DNA of 64,000 nucleotides from Colletes latitarsis (taxonomy: Eukaryota > Arthropoda > Insecta > Hymenoptera > Colletidae): positions 11,656,001 through 11,720,000 of the forward strand of contig NW_027488370.1 of NCBI RefSeq assembly GCF_051014445.1, written 5' to 3'. Position numbers and translations under genes: made by a program. The notes under the pieces are model-generated. The model was not told the DNA's origin, searched no databases, and saw only the letters and a list, made by a program, of their open reading frames with translations. Shown here piece after piece: positions 36,435 to 51,202 of the stretch. Position 1 is the stretch's first letter. Every line of letters begins with the position of its first letter.

Positions 36435-39400
36435 CACTGAAACAGTCGACTAAACCTGGTTTCGATCAATATTTTAGAGGATAACGCATGTTAGGTCTAG
36501 GTTAGGCCTGGGATTTTCCCTCATCAGACTCATACTTTCGCAATCTTCACATACTTGTTGAACGGATCCTGGGTTTTCTCTGGTTTGGATCACGTAGTAT
36601 TGTGGGACCACACTGAAGCAGTCAAGTAAACCTGGTTTCGATCAATATTTTAGAGAATAATTCATGTTAGGTCTAGGTTAGGTCTGGGATTTGCTCTCAT
36701 CAGGCTCATTCTTTCGCATATTTCTCATACATGTTGAACAGATACTGGGTTTTTTCTGGTTTGGATCACGTAGTAATGTGGGACCACACTGAAGCAATCA
36801 ATTAAACCTGATCATGATAAATATTTTAGAGGATAACGCATGTTAGGTCTGGGTTAGGTCTAGGATTTGCTCTCATCAGGCTCATACTTTTGCATATTTC
36901 TCATACTTCATGGCTAGATCCTGAGCTGTTTCTGGATTGTATCACGTAGTAATGTGGTACCACGCTGAAACAGTCAGTTAAACCTGGTTTCGATCAATAT
37001 TTTAGAGGATAACGCAAGTTATGTCTGGGATAGGTCTAGGATTAGCCCTCATCAGGCTGTTACTTTCGCATATTTCTCATACTTCATGGCTAGATCCTGG
37101 GCTATTTCTGGATTGGATCACGTAGTAAAGTGGTACCACACTGAAACATTCAATGAAACCTGGTCTTGATAAATATTTTAGAGAATAACGCATGTTAGGT
37201 CTGGGTTAGGTCTAAGATTTGCCCTCATCAGGCTCACAGTTTAGCGTTTTTCACATACTTCTTGAACAGATCCTGGGCTTTCTCTGGTTTGGATCACGAA
37301 GTTGTGTGGTACCACACTGAAACAGTCCATTAAACCTGGTTTCGCTCAATATTTTAGAGGATAACGCAAGTTAGGTCTAGGTTAGGTCTGGGATTTGCTC
37401 TCATCAGGCTCATTCTTTCGCATATTTCTCATACTTGATGGCTAGATCCTGGGTTTTTTCTGGATTGTATCACGTAGTAATGTGGCACCACGCTGAAACA
37501 GTCGATTAAACCTGGTTTCGATCAATATTTTATAGTATAACGCAAGGTAAGTCTGGGATAGGTCTGGGATTTGACCTCATCAGACTCATACTTTCGCGTT
37601 TTTCACATACTTGTTGAACAGATCCTGGGTTTTTTCTGGTTTGGATCACGTAGTAATGTGGGACCACACTGAAACAGTCAAGTAAACCTGGTTTCGATCA
37701 ATATTTTAGAGAATAATTCATGTTAGGTCTAAGTTAGGTCTGGGATTTGCTCTCATCAGGCTCATTCTTTCGCATATTTCTTATACATGTTGAACAGATC
37801 CTGGGTTTTTTCTGGTTTGGATCACGTAGTAATGTGGGACCACACTGAAACAATCAATTAAACCTGATCTTGATAAATATTTTAGAGGATAACGCATGTT
37901 AGGTCTGGGTTAGGTCTAGGATTTGCCCTCATCAGGCTCATACTTTCGCATATTTCTCATACTTCATGGCTAGATCCTGGGCTGTTTCTGGATTGGATCA
38001 CGTAGTAATGTAGTACCACGCTGAAACAGTCAATTAAACCTGGTTTCGATCAATATTTTAGAGGATAACGCAAGTTAGGTCTGGGATAGGTCTAGGATTT
38101 GCCCTCATCAGGCTCTTAGTTTCGCTTATTTCTCATACTTCATGGCTAGATCCTGGGCTATTTCTGGATTGGATCACGTAGTAAAGTGGTACCACACTGA
38201 AACATTCAATGAAACCTGGTCTGGATAAATATTTTAGAGGATAACGCATCTTATGTCTGGGTTAGGTCTAAGATTTGCCCTCATCAGGCTCACAGATTAG
38301 CGTTTTTCACATACTAGTTGAACAGATCCTGGGCTTTTTCTGGTTTGGATCACGAGGTAGTGTGGTACGTCACTGAAACAGTCCATTAAACCTGGTTTCG
38401 CTCAATATTTTAGAGGATAACGCATGTTAGGTCTAGGTTAGGTCTGGGATTTGCTCTCATCAGGCTCATTCTTTCGCATATTTCTCATACTTCATGGCTA
38501 GATCCTGGGCTGTTTCTGGATTGGATCAGGTAGTAATGTAGTACCACGCTGAAACAGTCAATTAAACCTGGTTTCGATCAATATGTTAGAGGATAACGCA
38601 AGTTAGGTCTGGGATAGGTCTAGGATTTGCCCTCATCAGGCTCTTACTTTCGCATATTTCTCATACTTCATGGCTAGATCCTGGGCTATTTCTGGATTGG
38701 ATCACGTAGTAATGTGGTACCACACTGAAACAGTCTATTAAACTTGGTTTTGATCAATATTTTAGAGAATAATTCATGTTAGGTCTAGGTTAGGTCAGGG
38801 ATTTGCTCTCATTAGGCTCATTCTTTCGCATATTTCTCATACTTGATGGCTAGATCCTGGGCTTTTTCTGGATTGCATCACGTAGTAGTGAAGTACAACA
38901 CTGAAACAGTCAATTAAACCTGGATTCGATCAATATTTTAGAGAATAATTCATGTTAGGTCTAGGTTAGGTCTGGGATTTGCTCTCATCAGGCTCATTCT
39001 TTCGCATATTTCTCATACTTGATAGCTAGATCCTGGGCTTTTTCTGGATTGCATCACGTAGTAATGAAGTACAACACTGAAACAGTCAATTAAACCTGGT
39101 TTCCATCAATATTCTAGAGGACAACGCATGTTAGGTCTAGGTTAGGCCTGGGATTTGCCCTCATCAGAGTCATACTGTCGCAGCTTTAACATACTTGTTG
39201 AACGGATCCTGGGTTTTTTCTGGTTTGGTTCACGTAGTAATGTGGTACCACACTGAAACATTCAATTAAACCTTTTCTTGATAGATATTTTAGAGGATAA
39301 CGCATGTTAGGTTTGGGTTAGGTCAGGGATTTGCTCCCGTCAGGCTCATTCTTTCGCATATTTCTCATACTTGATGGCTAGATCCTGGGCTTTTTCTGGA

Positions 39401-40362
39401 TTGCATCACGTAGTAATGTAGTACCACAATGAAACAGTCAATGAAACCTGGTTTCCATCAATATTTTAGAGGACAACGCAAGTTAGGTCTAGGTAAGCCC
39501 TGAGATTTTCACTGATCAGACTCATACTTTCGCATTCTTCACATACGTGTTGAACGGATCCTGGGTTTTTTCTGGTTTTGATCACGTAGTAATGTGGTAC
39601 CACACTGAAACATTCAATTAAACCTGGTCTTGATAAATATTTTAGAGAATAACGCATGTTTGGTCTAGGTTAGGTCAGGGATTTGCTCCCATCAGGCTCA
39701 TTCTTTCGCATATTTCTCATACTTGATGGCTAGATCCTGGGCTCTTTCTGGATTGCATCACGTAGTAATGAAGTACAACACTGAAACAGTCAATTAAACC
39801 TGGTTTCCATCAATATTCTAGAGGACAACCCCTGTTAGGTCTAGGTTAGGCCTGGGATTTGCCCTCATCAGAGTCATACTGTCGCAGTTTTAACATACTT
39901 GTTGAACGGATCCTGGGTTTTTTCTGGTTTGGTTCACGTAGTAATGTGGTACCACACTGAAACATTCAATTAAACCTGGTCTTGATAAATATTTTAGAGG
40001 ATAACGCATGTTAGGTTTGGGTTAGGTCTAGGATTTGCCCTCATCAGGCTCATACTTTCGCATATTTCTCATACTTCATGGCTAGATCCTGGGCTGTTTC
40101 TGGATTGTATCACGTAGTAATGTGGCACCACGCTGAAACAGTCGATTAAACCTGGTTTCGATCAATATTTTAGAGGATAACGCAAGTTAAGTCTGGGATA
40201 GGTCTGGGATTTGACCTCATCAGACTCATACTTTCGCGTTTTTCACATACTTGTTGAACAGATCCTGGGTTTTTACTGGTTTGGATCACGTAGTAATGTG
40301 GGACCACACTGAAACAGTCAAGTAAACCTGGTTTCGATCAATATTTTAGGGAATAATTCATG

Positions 40363-40374
40363 TTAGGTCTGGGA
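40363..40374 (+). repeat. 11-bp deletion variant, first of two in the HOR unit (copy 1)
   Basis: A single TTAGGTCTGGGA follows GAATAATTCATG, giving a 165-bp monomer. The paired position in copy 2 is 47,909. The preceding bases read TTTTAGGGAATAATTC, a change not seen in the second short monomer, so the two short monomers of one HOR unit can be told apart. Confidence 0.9.
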
Positions 40375-41759
40375 TTTGCTCTCATCAGGCTCATTCTTTC
40401 GCATATTTCTCATACATGTTGAACAGATCCTGGGTTTTTTCTGGTTTGGATCACGTAGTAATGTCGGACCACACTGAAACAATCAATTAAACCTGATCTT
40501 GATAAATATTTTAGGGGATAACACATGTTAGGTCTGGGTTAGGTCTAGGATTTGCCCTCATCAGGCTCATACTTTCGCATACTTCTCATACTTCATGGCT
40601 AGATCCTGGGCTGTTTCTGGATTGGATCACGTAGTAATGTGGTACCACGCTGAAACAGTCAATTAAACCTGGTATTGATTAAAATTTTACAGAATAACGC
40701 ATGTTAGGTCTGGGTTAGGTCTAGGATTTGCCCTCATCAGGCTCTTACTTTCGCATATTTCTGATACTTCATGGCTAGATCCTGGGCTATTTCTGGATTG
40801 GATCACGTAGTAATGTGGTACCACACTGAAACAGTCTATTAAACCTGGTTTTGATCAATATTTTAGAGAATAATTCATGTTAGGTCTAGGTTAGGTCAGG
40901 GATTTGCTCTTATCAGGCTCATTCTTTCGCATATTTCTCATACTTGATGGCTAGATCCTGGGCTTTTTCTGGATTGCATCACGTAGTAATGAAGTACAAC
41001 ACTGAAACACCCAATTAAACCTGGTTTCGATCAATATTTTAGAGAATAATTCATGTTAGGTCTAGGTTAGGTCTGGGATTTGTTCTCATCAGGCTCATTC
41101 TTTCGCATATTTCTCATACTTGATGGCTAGATCCTGGGCTTTTTCTGGATTGCATCACGTAGTAATGAAGTACAACACTGAAACAGTCAATTAAACCTGG
41201 TTTCCATCAATATTCTAGAGGACAACCCATGTTAGGTCTAGGTTAGGCCTGTGATTTGCCCTCATCAGGATCATACTGTCGCAGTTTTAACATACTTGTT
41301 GAACGGATCCTGGGTTTTTTCTGGTTTGGTTCACGTAGTAATGTGGTACCACACTGAAACATTCAATTAAACCTGGTCTTGATAAATATTTTAGAGGATA
41401 ACGCATGTTAGGTTTGGGTTAGGTCTAGGATTTGCCCTCATCAGGCTCATACTTTCGCATATTTCTCATAGTTCATGGCTAGATCCTGGGCTGTTTCCGG
41501 ATTGTATCACGTAGTAATGTGGCACCACGCTGAAACAGTCGACTAAACCTGGTTTCGATCAATATTTTAGAGGATAACGCAAGTTAAGTCTGGGATAGTT
41601 CTGGGATTTGACCTCATCAGACTCATACTTTCGCGTTTTTCACATACTTGTTGAACAGATCCTGGGTTTTTACTGGTTTGGATCACGTAGTAATGTGGGA
41701 CCACACTGAAACAGTCAAGTAAACCTGGTTTCGATCAATATTTTAGAGAATAATTCATG

Positions 41760-41770
41760 TTAGGTCTGGG
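41760..41770 (+). repeat. 11-bp deletion variant, second of two in the HOR unit (copy 1)
   Basis: A single TTAGGTCTGGG gives a second 165-bp monomer. The paired position in copy 2 is 49,306. It lies 1,397 bp after the first short monomer (8 x 176 minus 11). Confidence 0.9.
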
Positions 41771-41920
41771 ATTTGCTCTCATCAGGCTCATTCTTTCGCA
41801 TATTTCTCATACATGTTGAACAGATCCTGGGTTTTTTCTGGTTTGGATCACGTAGTAATGTCGGACCACACTGAAACAATCAATTAAACCTGATCTTGAT
41901 AAATATTTTAGAGGATAACA

Positions 41921-44900
41921 CATGTTAGGTCTGGGTTAGGTCTAGGATTTGCCCTCATCAGGCTCATACTTTCGCATACTTCTCATACTTCATGGCTAGA
42001 TCCTGGGCTGTTTCTGGATTGGATCACGTAGTAATGTGGTACCACGCTGAAACAGTCAATTAATCCTGGTTTCGATCAATATTTTAGAGGAAAACGCAAG
42101 TTAGGTCTGGCATAGGTCTAGGATTTGCTCTCATCAGGCTCTTACTTTCGCATATTTCTCATACTTCATGGCTAGATCCTGGGCTATTTCTGGATTGGAT
42201 CACGTAGCAAAGTGGTACCACACTGAAACATTCAATGAAACCTGGTCTGGATAAATATTTTAGAGGATAACGCATCTTATGTCTGGGTTAGGTCTAAGAT
42301 TTGCCCTCATCAGGCTCACAGTTTAGCGTTTTTCACATACTTGATGAACAGATCCTGGGTTTTTTCTGGTTTGGATCACGAAGTAGTGTGGTAACACACT
42401 GAAACAGTCCATTAAACCTGGTTTCGATCAATATTTTAGAGGATACCGCAAGTTAGGTCTGGGATAGGTATAGGATTTGCCCTCATCAGGCTCTTACTTT
42501 CGCATATTTCTCATACTTCATGGCTAAATCCTGGGCTTTTTCTGGATTGCATGACGTAGTAAAGTGGTACCACACTGAAACATTCAATGAAACCTGGTTT
42601 CGATCAATATTTTAGGGGATAACGCATGTTAGGTCTAGGTTAGGCCTGGGATTTTCACTCATCAGACTCATACTTTCGCATTCTTCACATACTTGTTGAA
42701 CGGATCCTGGGTTTTTTCTGGTTTGGATCACGTAGTAATGTGGGACCACACTGAAACATTCAATGAAACCTGGTCTGGATAAATATTTTAGAGGATAACG
42801 CTTCTTAGGTCTGGGTTAGGTCTAAGATTTGCCCTCATCAGGCTCACAGTTTAGCGTTTTTCACGTACTTGTTGAACAGATCCTGGGTTTTTTCTGGTTT
42901 GGATCACGAAGTAGTGTGGTACCACACTGAAACAGTCCATTATACCTGGTCTGGATAAATATTTTAGAGGGTAACGCATCTTAGGTCTGGGTTAGGTCTA
43001 AGATTTGCCCTCATCAGGCTCACAGTTTAGCGTTTTTCACATACTTGTTGAACAGATCCTGGGTTTTTTCTGGTTTGGATCACGAAGTAGTGTGGTACCA
43101 CACTGAAACAGTCCATTGAACCAGGTTTCGCTCAATATTTTAGAGGATAACGCATGTTAGGTCTAGGTTAGGTCTGCGATTTGCTCTCATCAGGCTCATT
43201 CTTTCGCATATTTCTCATACTTGATGGCTAGATCCTGGGCTTTTTCTGGATTGCATCACGTAGTAATGTAGTACCACACTGAAACTGTCAATGAAACCTG
43301 GTTTCCATCAATATTTTAGAGGACAACGCAAGTTAGGTCTAGGTAAGGCCTGAGATTTTCACTGATCAGACTCATACTTTCGCATTCTTCACATACTTGT
43401 TGAACGGATCCTGGGTTTTTTCTGGTTTTGATCACGTAGTAATGAGGTACCACAATGAAACATTCAATTAAACCTGGTCTTGATAAAAATTTTACAGAAT
43501 AACGCATGTTAGGTCTGGGTTAGGTCTAGGATATGCCCTCATCAGGCTCTTACTTTCGCATATTTCTCATACTTCATGGCTAGATCCTGGGCTATTTCTG
43601 GATTGGATCACGTAGTAATGTGGTACCACACTGAAACAGTCTATTAAACCTGGTTTTGATCAATATTTTAGAGAATAATTCATGTTAGGTCTAGGTTAGG
43701 TCAGGGATTTGCTCTCATCAGGCTCATTCTTTCGCATATTTCTCATACTTCATGGCTAGATCCTGGGCTGTTTCTGGATTGTATCACGTAGTAATGTGGT
43801 ACCACGCTGAAACAGCCGATTAAACCTGGTTTCGATCAATGTTTTAGAGGATAACGCAAGTTAAGTCTGGGATAGGTCTGGGATTTGACCTCATCAGACT
43901 CATACTTTCGCATTCTTCACATACTTGTTGAACGGATCCTGGGTTTTTTCTGGTTTGGATCACGTAAGGAAGGGGGACCACACTGAAACAGTCGACTAAA
44001 CCTGGTTTCGATCAATATTTTAGAGGATAACGCATGTTAGGTCTAGGTTAGGCCTGGGATTTTCCCTCATCAGACTCATACTTTCGCAATCTTCACATAC
44101 TTGTTGAACGGATCCTGGGTTTTCTCTGGTTTGGATCACGTAGTATTGTGGGACCACACTGAAGCAGTCAAGTAAACCTGGTTTCGATCAATATTTTAGA
44201 GAATAATTCATGTTAGGTCTAGGTTAGGTCTGGGATTTGCTCTCATCAGGCTCATTCTTTCGCATATTTCTCATACATGTTGAACAGATACTGGGTTTTT
44301 TCTGGTTTGGATCACGTAGTAATGTGGGACCACACTGAAGCAATCAATTAAACCTGATCATGATAAATATTTTAGAGGATAACGCATGTTAGGTCTGGGT
44401 TAGGTCTAGGATTTGCTCTCATCAGGCTCATACTTTTGCATATTTCTCATACTTCATGGCTAGATCCTGAGCTGTTTCTGGATTGTATCACGTAGTAATG
44501 TGGTACCACGCTGAAACAGTCAGTTAAACCTGGTTTCGATCAATATTTTAGAGGATAACGCAAGTTATGTCTGGGATAGGTCTAGGATTAGCCCTCATCA
44601 GGCTGTTACTTTCGCATATTTCTCATACTTCATGGCTAGATCCTGGGCTATTTCTGGATTGGATCACGTAGTAAAGTGGTACCACACTGAAACATTCAAT
44701 GAAACCTGGTCTTGATAAATATTTTAGAGAATAACGCATGTTAGGTCTGGGTTAGGTCTAAGATTTGCCCTCATCAGGCTCACAGTTTAGCGTTTTTCAC
44801 ATACTTCTTGAACAGATCCTGGGCTTTCTCTGGTTTGGATCACGAAGTTGTGTGGTACCACACTGAAACAGTCCATTAAACCTGGTTTCGCTCAATATTT

Positions 44901-47900
44901 TAGAGGATAACGCAAGTTAGGTCTAGGTTAGGTCTGGGATTTGCTCTCATCAGGCTCATTCTTTCGCATATTTCTCATACTTGATGGCTAGATCCTGGGT
45001 TTTTTCTGGATTGTATCACGTAGTAATGTGGCACCACGCTGAAACAGTCGATTAAACCTGGTTTCGATCAATATTTTATAGTATAACGCAAGGTAAGTCT
45101 GGGATAGGTCTGGGATTTGACCTCATCAGACTCATACTTTCGCGTTTTTCACATACTTGTTGAACAGATCCTGGGTTTTTTCTGGTTTGGATCACGTAGT
45201 AATGTGGGACCACACTGAAACAGTCAAGTAAACCTGGTTTCGATCAATATTTTAGAGAATAATTCATGTTAGGTCTAAGTTAGGTCTGGGATTTGCTCTC
45301 ATCAGGCTCATTCTTTCGCATATTTCTTATACATGTTGAACAGATCCTGGGTTTTTTCTGGTTTGGATCACGTAGTAATGTGGGACCACACTGAAACAAT
45401 CAATTAAACCTGATCTTGATAAATATTTTAGAGGATAACGCATGTTAGGTCTGGGTTAGGTCTAGGATTTGCCCTCATCAGGCTCATACTTTCGCATATT
45501 TCTCATACTTCATGGCTAGATCCTGGGCTGTTTCTGGATTGGATCACGTAGTAATGTAGTACCACGCTGAAACAGTCAATTAAACCTGGTTTCGATCAAT
45601 ATTTTAGAGGATAACGCAAGTTAGGTCTGGGATAGGTCTAGGATTTGCCCTCATCAGGCTCTTAGTTTCGCTTATTTCTTATACTTCATGGCTAGATCCT
45701 GGGCTATTTCTGGATTGGATCACGTAGTAAAGTGGTACCACACTGAAACATTCAATGAAACCTGGTCTGGATAAATATTTTAGAGGATAACGCATCTTAT
45801 GTCTGGGTTAGGTCTAAGATTTGCCCTCATCAGGCTCACAGATTAGCGTTTTTCACATACTAGTTGAACAGATCCTGGGCTTTTTCTGGTTTGGATCACG
45901 AGGTAGTGTGGTACGTCACTGAAACAGTCCATTAAACCTGGTTTCGCTCAATATTTTAGAGGATAACGCATGTTAGGTCTAGGTTAGGTCTGGGATTTGC
46001 TCTCATCAGGCTCATTCTTTCGCATATTTCTCATACTTCATGGCTAGATCCTGGGCTGTTTCTGGATTGGATCAGGTAGTAATGTAGTACCACGCTGAAA
46101 CAGTCAATTAAACCTGGTTTCGATCAATATTTTAGAGGATAACGCAAGTTAGGTCTGGGATAGGTCTAGGATTTGCCCTCATCAGGCTCTTACTTTCGCA
46201 TATTTCTCATACTTCATGGCTAGATCCTGGGCTATTTCTGGATTGGATCACGTAGTAATGTGGTACCACACTGAAACAGTCTATTAAACTTGGTTTTGAT
46301 CAATATTTTAGAGAATAATTCATGTTAGGTCTAGGTTAGGTCAGGGATTTGCTCTCATTAGGCTCATTCTTTCGCATATTTCTCATACTTGATGGCTAGA
46401 TCCTGGGCTTTTTCTGGATTGCATCACGTAGTAGTGAAGTACAACACTGAAACAGTCAATTAAACCTGGATTCGATCAATATTTTAGAGAATAATTCATG
46501 TTAGGTCTAGGTTAGGTCTGGGATTTGCTCTCATCAGGCTCATTCTTTCGCATATTTCTCATACTTGATAGCTAGATCCTGGGCTTTTTCTGGATTGCAT
46601 CACGTAGTAATGAAGTACAACACTGAAACAGTCAATTAAACCTGGTTTCCATCAATATTCTAGAGGACAACGCATGTTAGGTCTAGGTTAGGCCTGGGAT
46701 TTGCCCTCATCAGAGTCATACTGTCGCAGCTTTAACATACTTGTTGAACGGATCCTGGGTTTTTTCTGGTTTGGTTCACGTAGTAATGTGGTACCACACT
46801 GAAACATTCAATTAAACCTTTTCTTGATAGATATTTTAGAGGATAACGCATGTTAGGTTTGGGTTAGGTCAGGGATTTGCTCCCGTCAGGCTCATTCTTT
46901 CGCATATTTCTCATACTTGATGGCTAGATCCTGGGCTTTTTCTGGATTGCATCACGTAGTAATGTAGTACCACAATGAAACAGTCAATGAAACCTGGTTT
47001 CCATCAATATTTTAGAGGACAACGCAAGTTAGGTCTAGGTAAGCCCTGAGATTTTCACTGATCAGACTCATACTTTCGCATTCTTCACATACGTGTTGAA
47101 CGGATCCTGGGTTTTTTCTGGTTTTGATCACGTAGTAATGTGGTACCACACTGAAACATTCAATTAAACCTGGTCTTGATAAATATTTTAGAGAATAACG
47201 CATGTTTGGTCTAGGTTAGGTCAGGGATTTGCTCCCATCAGGCTCATTCTTTCGCATATTTCTCATACTTGATGGCTAGATCCTGGGCTCTTTCTGGATT
47301 GCATCACGTAGTAATGAAGTACAACACTGAAACAGTCAATTAAACCTGGTTTCCATCAATATTCTAGAGGACAACCCATGTTAGGTCTAGGTTAGGCCTG
47401 GGATTTGCCCTCATCAGAGTCATACTGTCGCAGTTTTAACATACTTGTTGAACGGATCCTGGGTTTTTTCTGGTTTGGTTCACGTAGTAATGTGGTACCA
47501 CACTGAAACATTCAATTAAACCTGGTCTTGATAAATATTTTAGAGGATAACGCATGTTAGGTTTGGGTTAGGTCTAGGATTTGCCCTCATCAGGCTCATA
47601 CTTTCGCATATTTCTCATACTTCATGGCTAGATCCTGGGCTGTTTCTGGATTGTATCACGTAGTAATGTGGCACCACGCTGAAACAGTCGATTAAACCTG
47701 GTTTCGATCAATATTTTAGAGGATAACGCAAGTTAAGTCTGGGATAGGTCTGGGATTTGACCTCATCAGACTCATACTTTCGCGTTTTTCACATACTTGT
47801 TGAACAGATCCTGGGTTTTTACTGGTTTGGATCACGTAGTAATGTGGGACCACACTGAAACAGTCAAGTAAACCTGGTTTCGATCAATATTTTAGGGAAT

Positions 47901-49466
47901 AATTCATGTTAGGTCTGGGATTTGCTCTCATCAGGCTCATTCTTTCGCATATTTCTCATACATGTTGAACAGATCCTGGGTTTTTTCTGGTTTGGATCAC
48001 GTAGTAATGTCGGACCACACTGAAACAATCAATTAAACCTGATCTTGATAAATATTTTAGGGGATAACACATGTTAGGTCTGGGTTAGGTCTAGGATTTG
48101 CCCTCATCAGGCTCATACTTTCGCATACTTCTCATACTTCATGGCTAGATCCTGGGCTGTTTCTGGATTGGATCACGTAGTAATGTGGTACCACGCTGAA
48201 ACAGTCAATTAAACCTGGTATTGATTAAAATTTTACAGAATAACGCATGTTAGGTCTGGGTTAGGTCTAGGATTTGCCCTCATCAGGCTCTTACTTTCGC
48301 ATATTTCTGATACTTCATGGCTAGATCCTGGGCTATTTCTGGATTGGATCACGTAGTAATGTGGTACCACACTGAAACAGTCTATTAAACCTGGTTTTGA
48401 TCAATATTTTAGAGAATAATTCATGTTAGGTCTAGGTTAGGTCAGGGATTTGCTCTCATCAGGCTCATTCTTTCGCATATTTCTCATACTTGATGGCTAG
48501 ATCCTGGGCTTTTTCTGGATTGCATCACGTAGTAATGAAGTACAACACTGAAACAGTCAATTAAACCTGGTTTCGATCAATATTTTAGAGAATAATTCAT
48601 GTTAGGTCTAGGTTAGGTCTGGGATTTGCTCTCATCAGGCTCATTCTTTCGCATATTTCTCATACTTGATGGCTAGATCCTGGGCTTTTTCTGGATTGCA
48701 TCACGTAGTAATGAAGTACAACACTGAAACAGTCAATTAAACCTGGTTTCCATCAATATTCTAGAGGACAACCCATGTTAGGTCTAGGTTAGGCCTGTGA
48801 TTTGCCCTCATCAGGATCATACTGTCGCAGTTTTAACATACTTGTTGAACGGATCCTGGGTTTTTTCTGGTTTGGTTCACGTAGTAATGTGGTACCACAC
48901 TGAAACATTCAATTAAACCTGGTCTTGATAAATATTTTAGAGGATAACGCATGTTAGGTTTGGGTTAGGTCTAGGATTTGCCCTCATCAGGCTCATACTT
49001 TCGCATATTTCTCATAGTTCATGGCTAGATCCTGGGCTGTTTCCGGATTGTATCACGTAGTAATGTGGCACCACGCTGAAACAGTCGACTAAACCTGGTT
49101 TCGATCAATATTTTAGAGGATAACGCAAGTTAAGTCTGGGATAGTTCTGGGATTTGACCTCATCAGACTCATACTTTCGCGTTTTTCACATACTTGTTGG
49201 ACAGATCCTGGGTTTTTACTGGTTTGGATCACGTAGTAATGTGGGACCACACTGAAACAGTCAAGTAAACCTGGTTTCGATCAATATTTTAGAGAATAAT
49301 TCATGTTAGGTCTGGGATTTGCTCTCATCAGGCTCATTCTTTCGCATATTTCTCATACATGTTGAACAGATCCTGGGTTTTTTCTGGTTTGGATCACGTA
49401 GTAATGTCGGACCACACTGAAACAATCAATTAAACCTGATCTTGATAAATATTTTAGAGGATAACA
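41921..49466. repeat. 7,546-bp higher-order repeat, copy 2
   Basis: Full second copy of the 43-monomer unit, ending at the phase mark 49,467. Short monomers lie at 47,909 and 49,306, exactly 7,546 bp after their copy 1 partners. Copy-specific changes include TTTCTTATACTTC at about 45,677 and TGTTGGACAG at about 49,195. Confidence 0.95.
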
Positions 49467-51202
49467 CATGTTAGGTCTGGGTTAGGTCTAGGATTTGCCC
49501 TCATCAGGCTCATACTTTCGCATACTTCTCATACTTCATGGCTAGATCCTGGGCTGTTTCTGGATTGGATCACGTAGTAATGTGGTACCACGCTGAAACA
49601 GTCAATTAATCCTGGTTTCGATCAATATTTTAGAGGAAAACGCAAGTTAGGTCTGGCATAGGTCTAGGATTTGCCCTCATCAGGCTCTTACTTTCGCATA
49701 TTTCTCATACTTCATGGCTAGATCCTGGGCTATTTCTGGATTGGATCACGTAGCAAAGTGGTACCACACTGAAACATTCAATGAAACCTGGTCTGGATAA
49801 ATATTTTAGAGGATAACGCATCTTATGTCTGGGTTAGGTCTAAGATTTGCCCTCATCAGGCTCACAGTTTAGCGTTTTTCACATACTTGATGAACAGATC
49901 CTGGGTTTTTTCTGGTTTGGATCACGAAGTAGTGTGGTAACACACTGAAACAGTCCATTAAACCTGGTTTCGATCAATATTTTAGAGGATACCGCAAGTT
50001 AGGTCTGGGATAGGTATAGGATTTGCCCTCATCAGGCTCTTACTTTCGCATATTTCTCATACTTCATGGCTAAATCCTGGGCTTTTTCTGGATTGCATGA
50101 CGTAGTAAAGTGGTACCACACTGAAACATTCAATGAAACCTGGTTTCGATCAATATTTTAGGGGATAACGCATGTTAGGTCTAGGTTAGGCCTGGGATTT
50201 TCACTCATCAGACTCATACTTTCGCATTCTTCACATACTTGTTGAACGGATCCTGGGATTTTTCTGGTTTGGATCACGTAGTAATGTGGGACCACACTGA
50301 AACATTCAATGAAACCTGGTCTGGATAAATATTTTAGAGGATAACGCTTCTTAGGTCTGGGTTAGGTCTAAGATTTGCCCTCATCAGGCTCACAGTTTAG
50401 CGTTTTTCACGTACTTGTTGAACAGATCCTGGGTTTTTTCTGGTTTGGATCACGAAGTAGTGTGGTACCACACTGAAACAGTCCATTATACCTGGTCTGG
50501 ATAAATATTTTAGAGGGTAACGCATCTTAGGTCTGGGTTAGGTCTAAGATTTGCCCTCATCAGGCTCACAGTTTAGCGTTTTTCACATACTTGTTGAACA
50601 GATCCTGGGTTTTTTCTGGTTTGGATCACGAAGTAGTGTGGTACCACACTGAAACAGTCCATTGAACCAGGTTTCGCTCAATATTTTAGAGGATAACGCA
50701 TGTTAGGTCTAGGTTAGGTCTGCGATTTGCTCTCATCAGGCTCATTCTTTCGCATATTTCTCATACTTGATGGCTAGATCCTGGGCTTTTTCTGGATTGC
50801 ATCACGTAGTAATGTAGTACCACACTGAAACTGTCAATGAAACCTGGTTTCCATCAATATTTTAGAGGACAACGCAAGTTAGGTCTAGGTAAGGCCTGAG
50901 ATTTTCACTGATCAGACTCATACTTTCGCATTCTTCACATACTTGTTGAACGGATCCTGGGTTTTCTCTGGTTTTGATCACGTAGTAATGAGGTACCACA
51001 ATGAAACATTCAATTAAACCTGGTCTTGATAAAAATTTTACAGAATAACGCATGTTAGGTCTGGGTTAGGTCTAGGATATGCCCTCATCAGGCTCTTACT
51101 TTCGCATATTTCTCATACTTCATGGCTAGATCCTGGGCTATTTCTGGATTGGATCACGTAGTAATGTGGTACCACACTGAAACAGTCTATTAAACCTGGT
51201 TT
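49467..51202. repeat. 7,546-bp higher-order repeat, partial copy 3
   Basis: About 1,736 bp (0.23 unit) of a third copy. It loses register at about 51,202, where TTTCGATCAA replaces TTTTGATCAA, and TTAGGTCTGGG then replaces TTAGGTCAGGG. It carries its own changes, such as GGGATTTTTCTGG at about 50,257 and GGGTTTTCTCTGG at about 50,960. The GTAAGGAAGGGGG marker would fall beyond its end and is absent. Confidence 0.92.

Larger units (their letters stand above)
34375..41920. repeat. 7,546-bp higher-order repeat, copy 1 (43 monomers)
   Basis: The segment begins at CATGTTAGGTCTGGG (34,375) and matches 41,921 onward at a constant offset of 7,546 bp. That length equals 41 monomers of 176 bp plus two of 165 bp, and the two short monomers are visible at 40,363 and 41,760. 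Private markers include GTAAGGAAGGGGGACC at about 36,417/43,963, TTTTGCATATTTC at about 36,888/44,434 and TTTTATAGTATAACGC at about 37,527/45,073. I noted roughly a dozen differences between copies, for example CACCCAATTAAACC at about 41,006, CCCCTGTTAGG at about 39,829 and ATATGTTAGAGG at about 38,581. Identity is therefore above 99 percent by eye. Confidence 0.95.
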
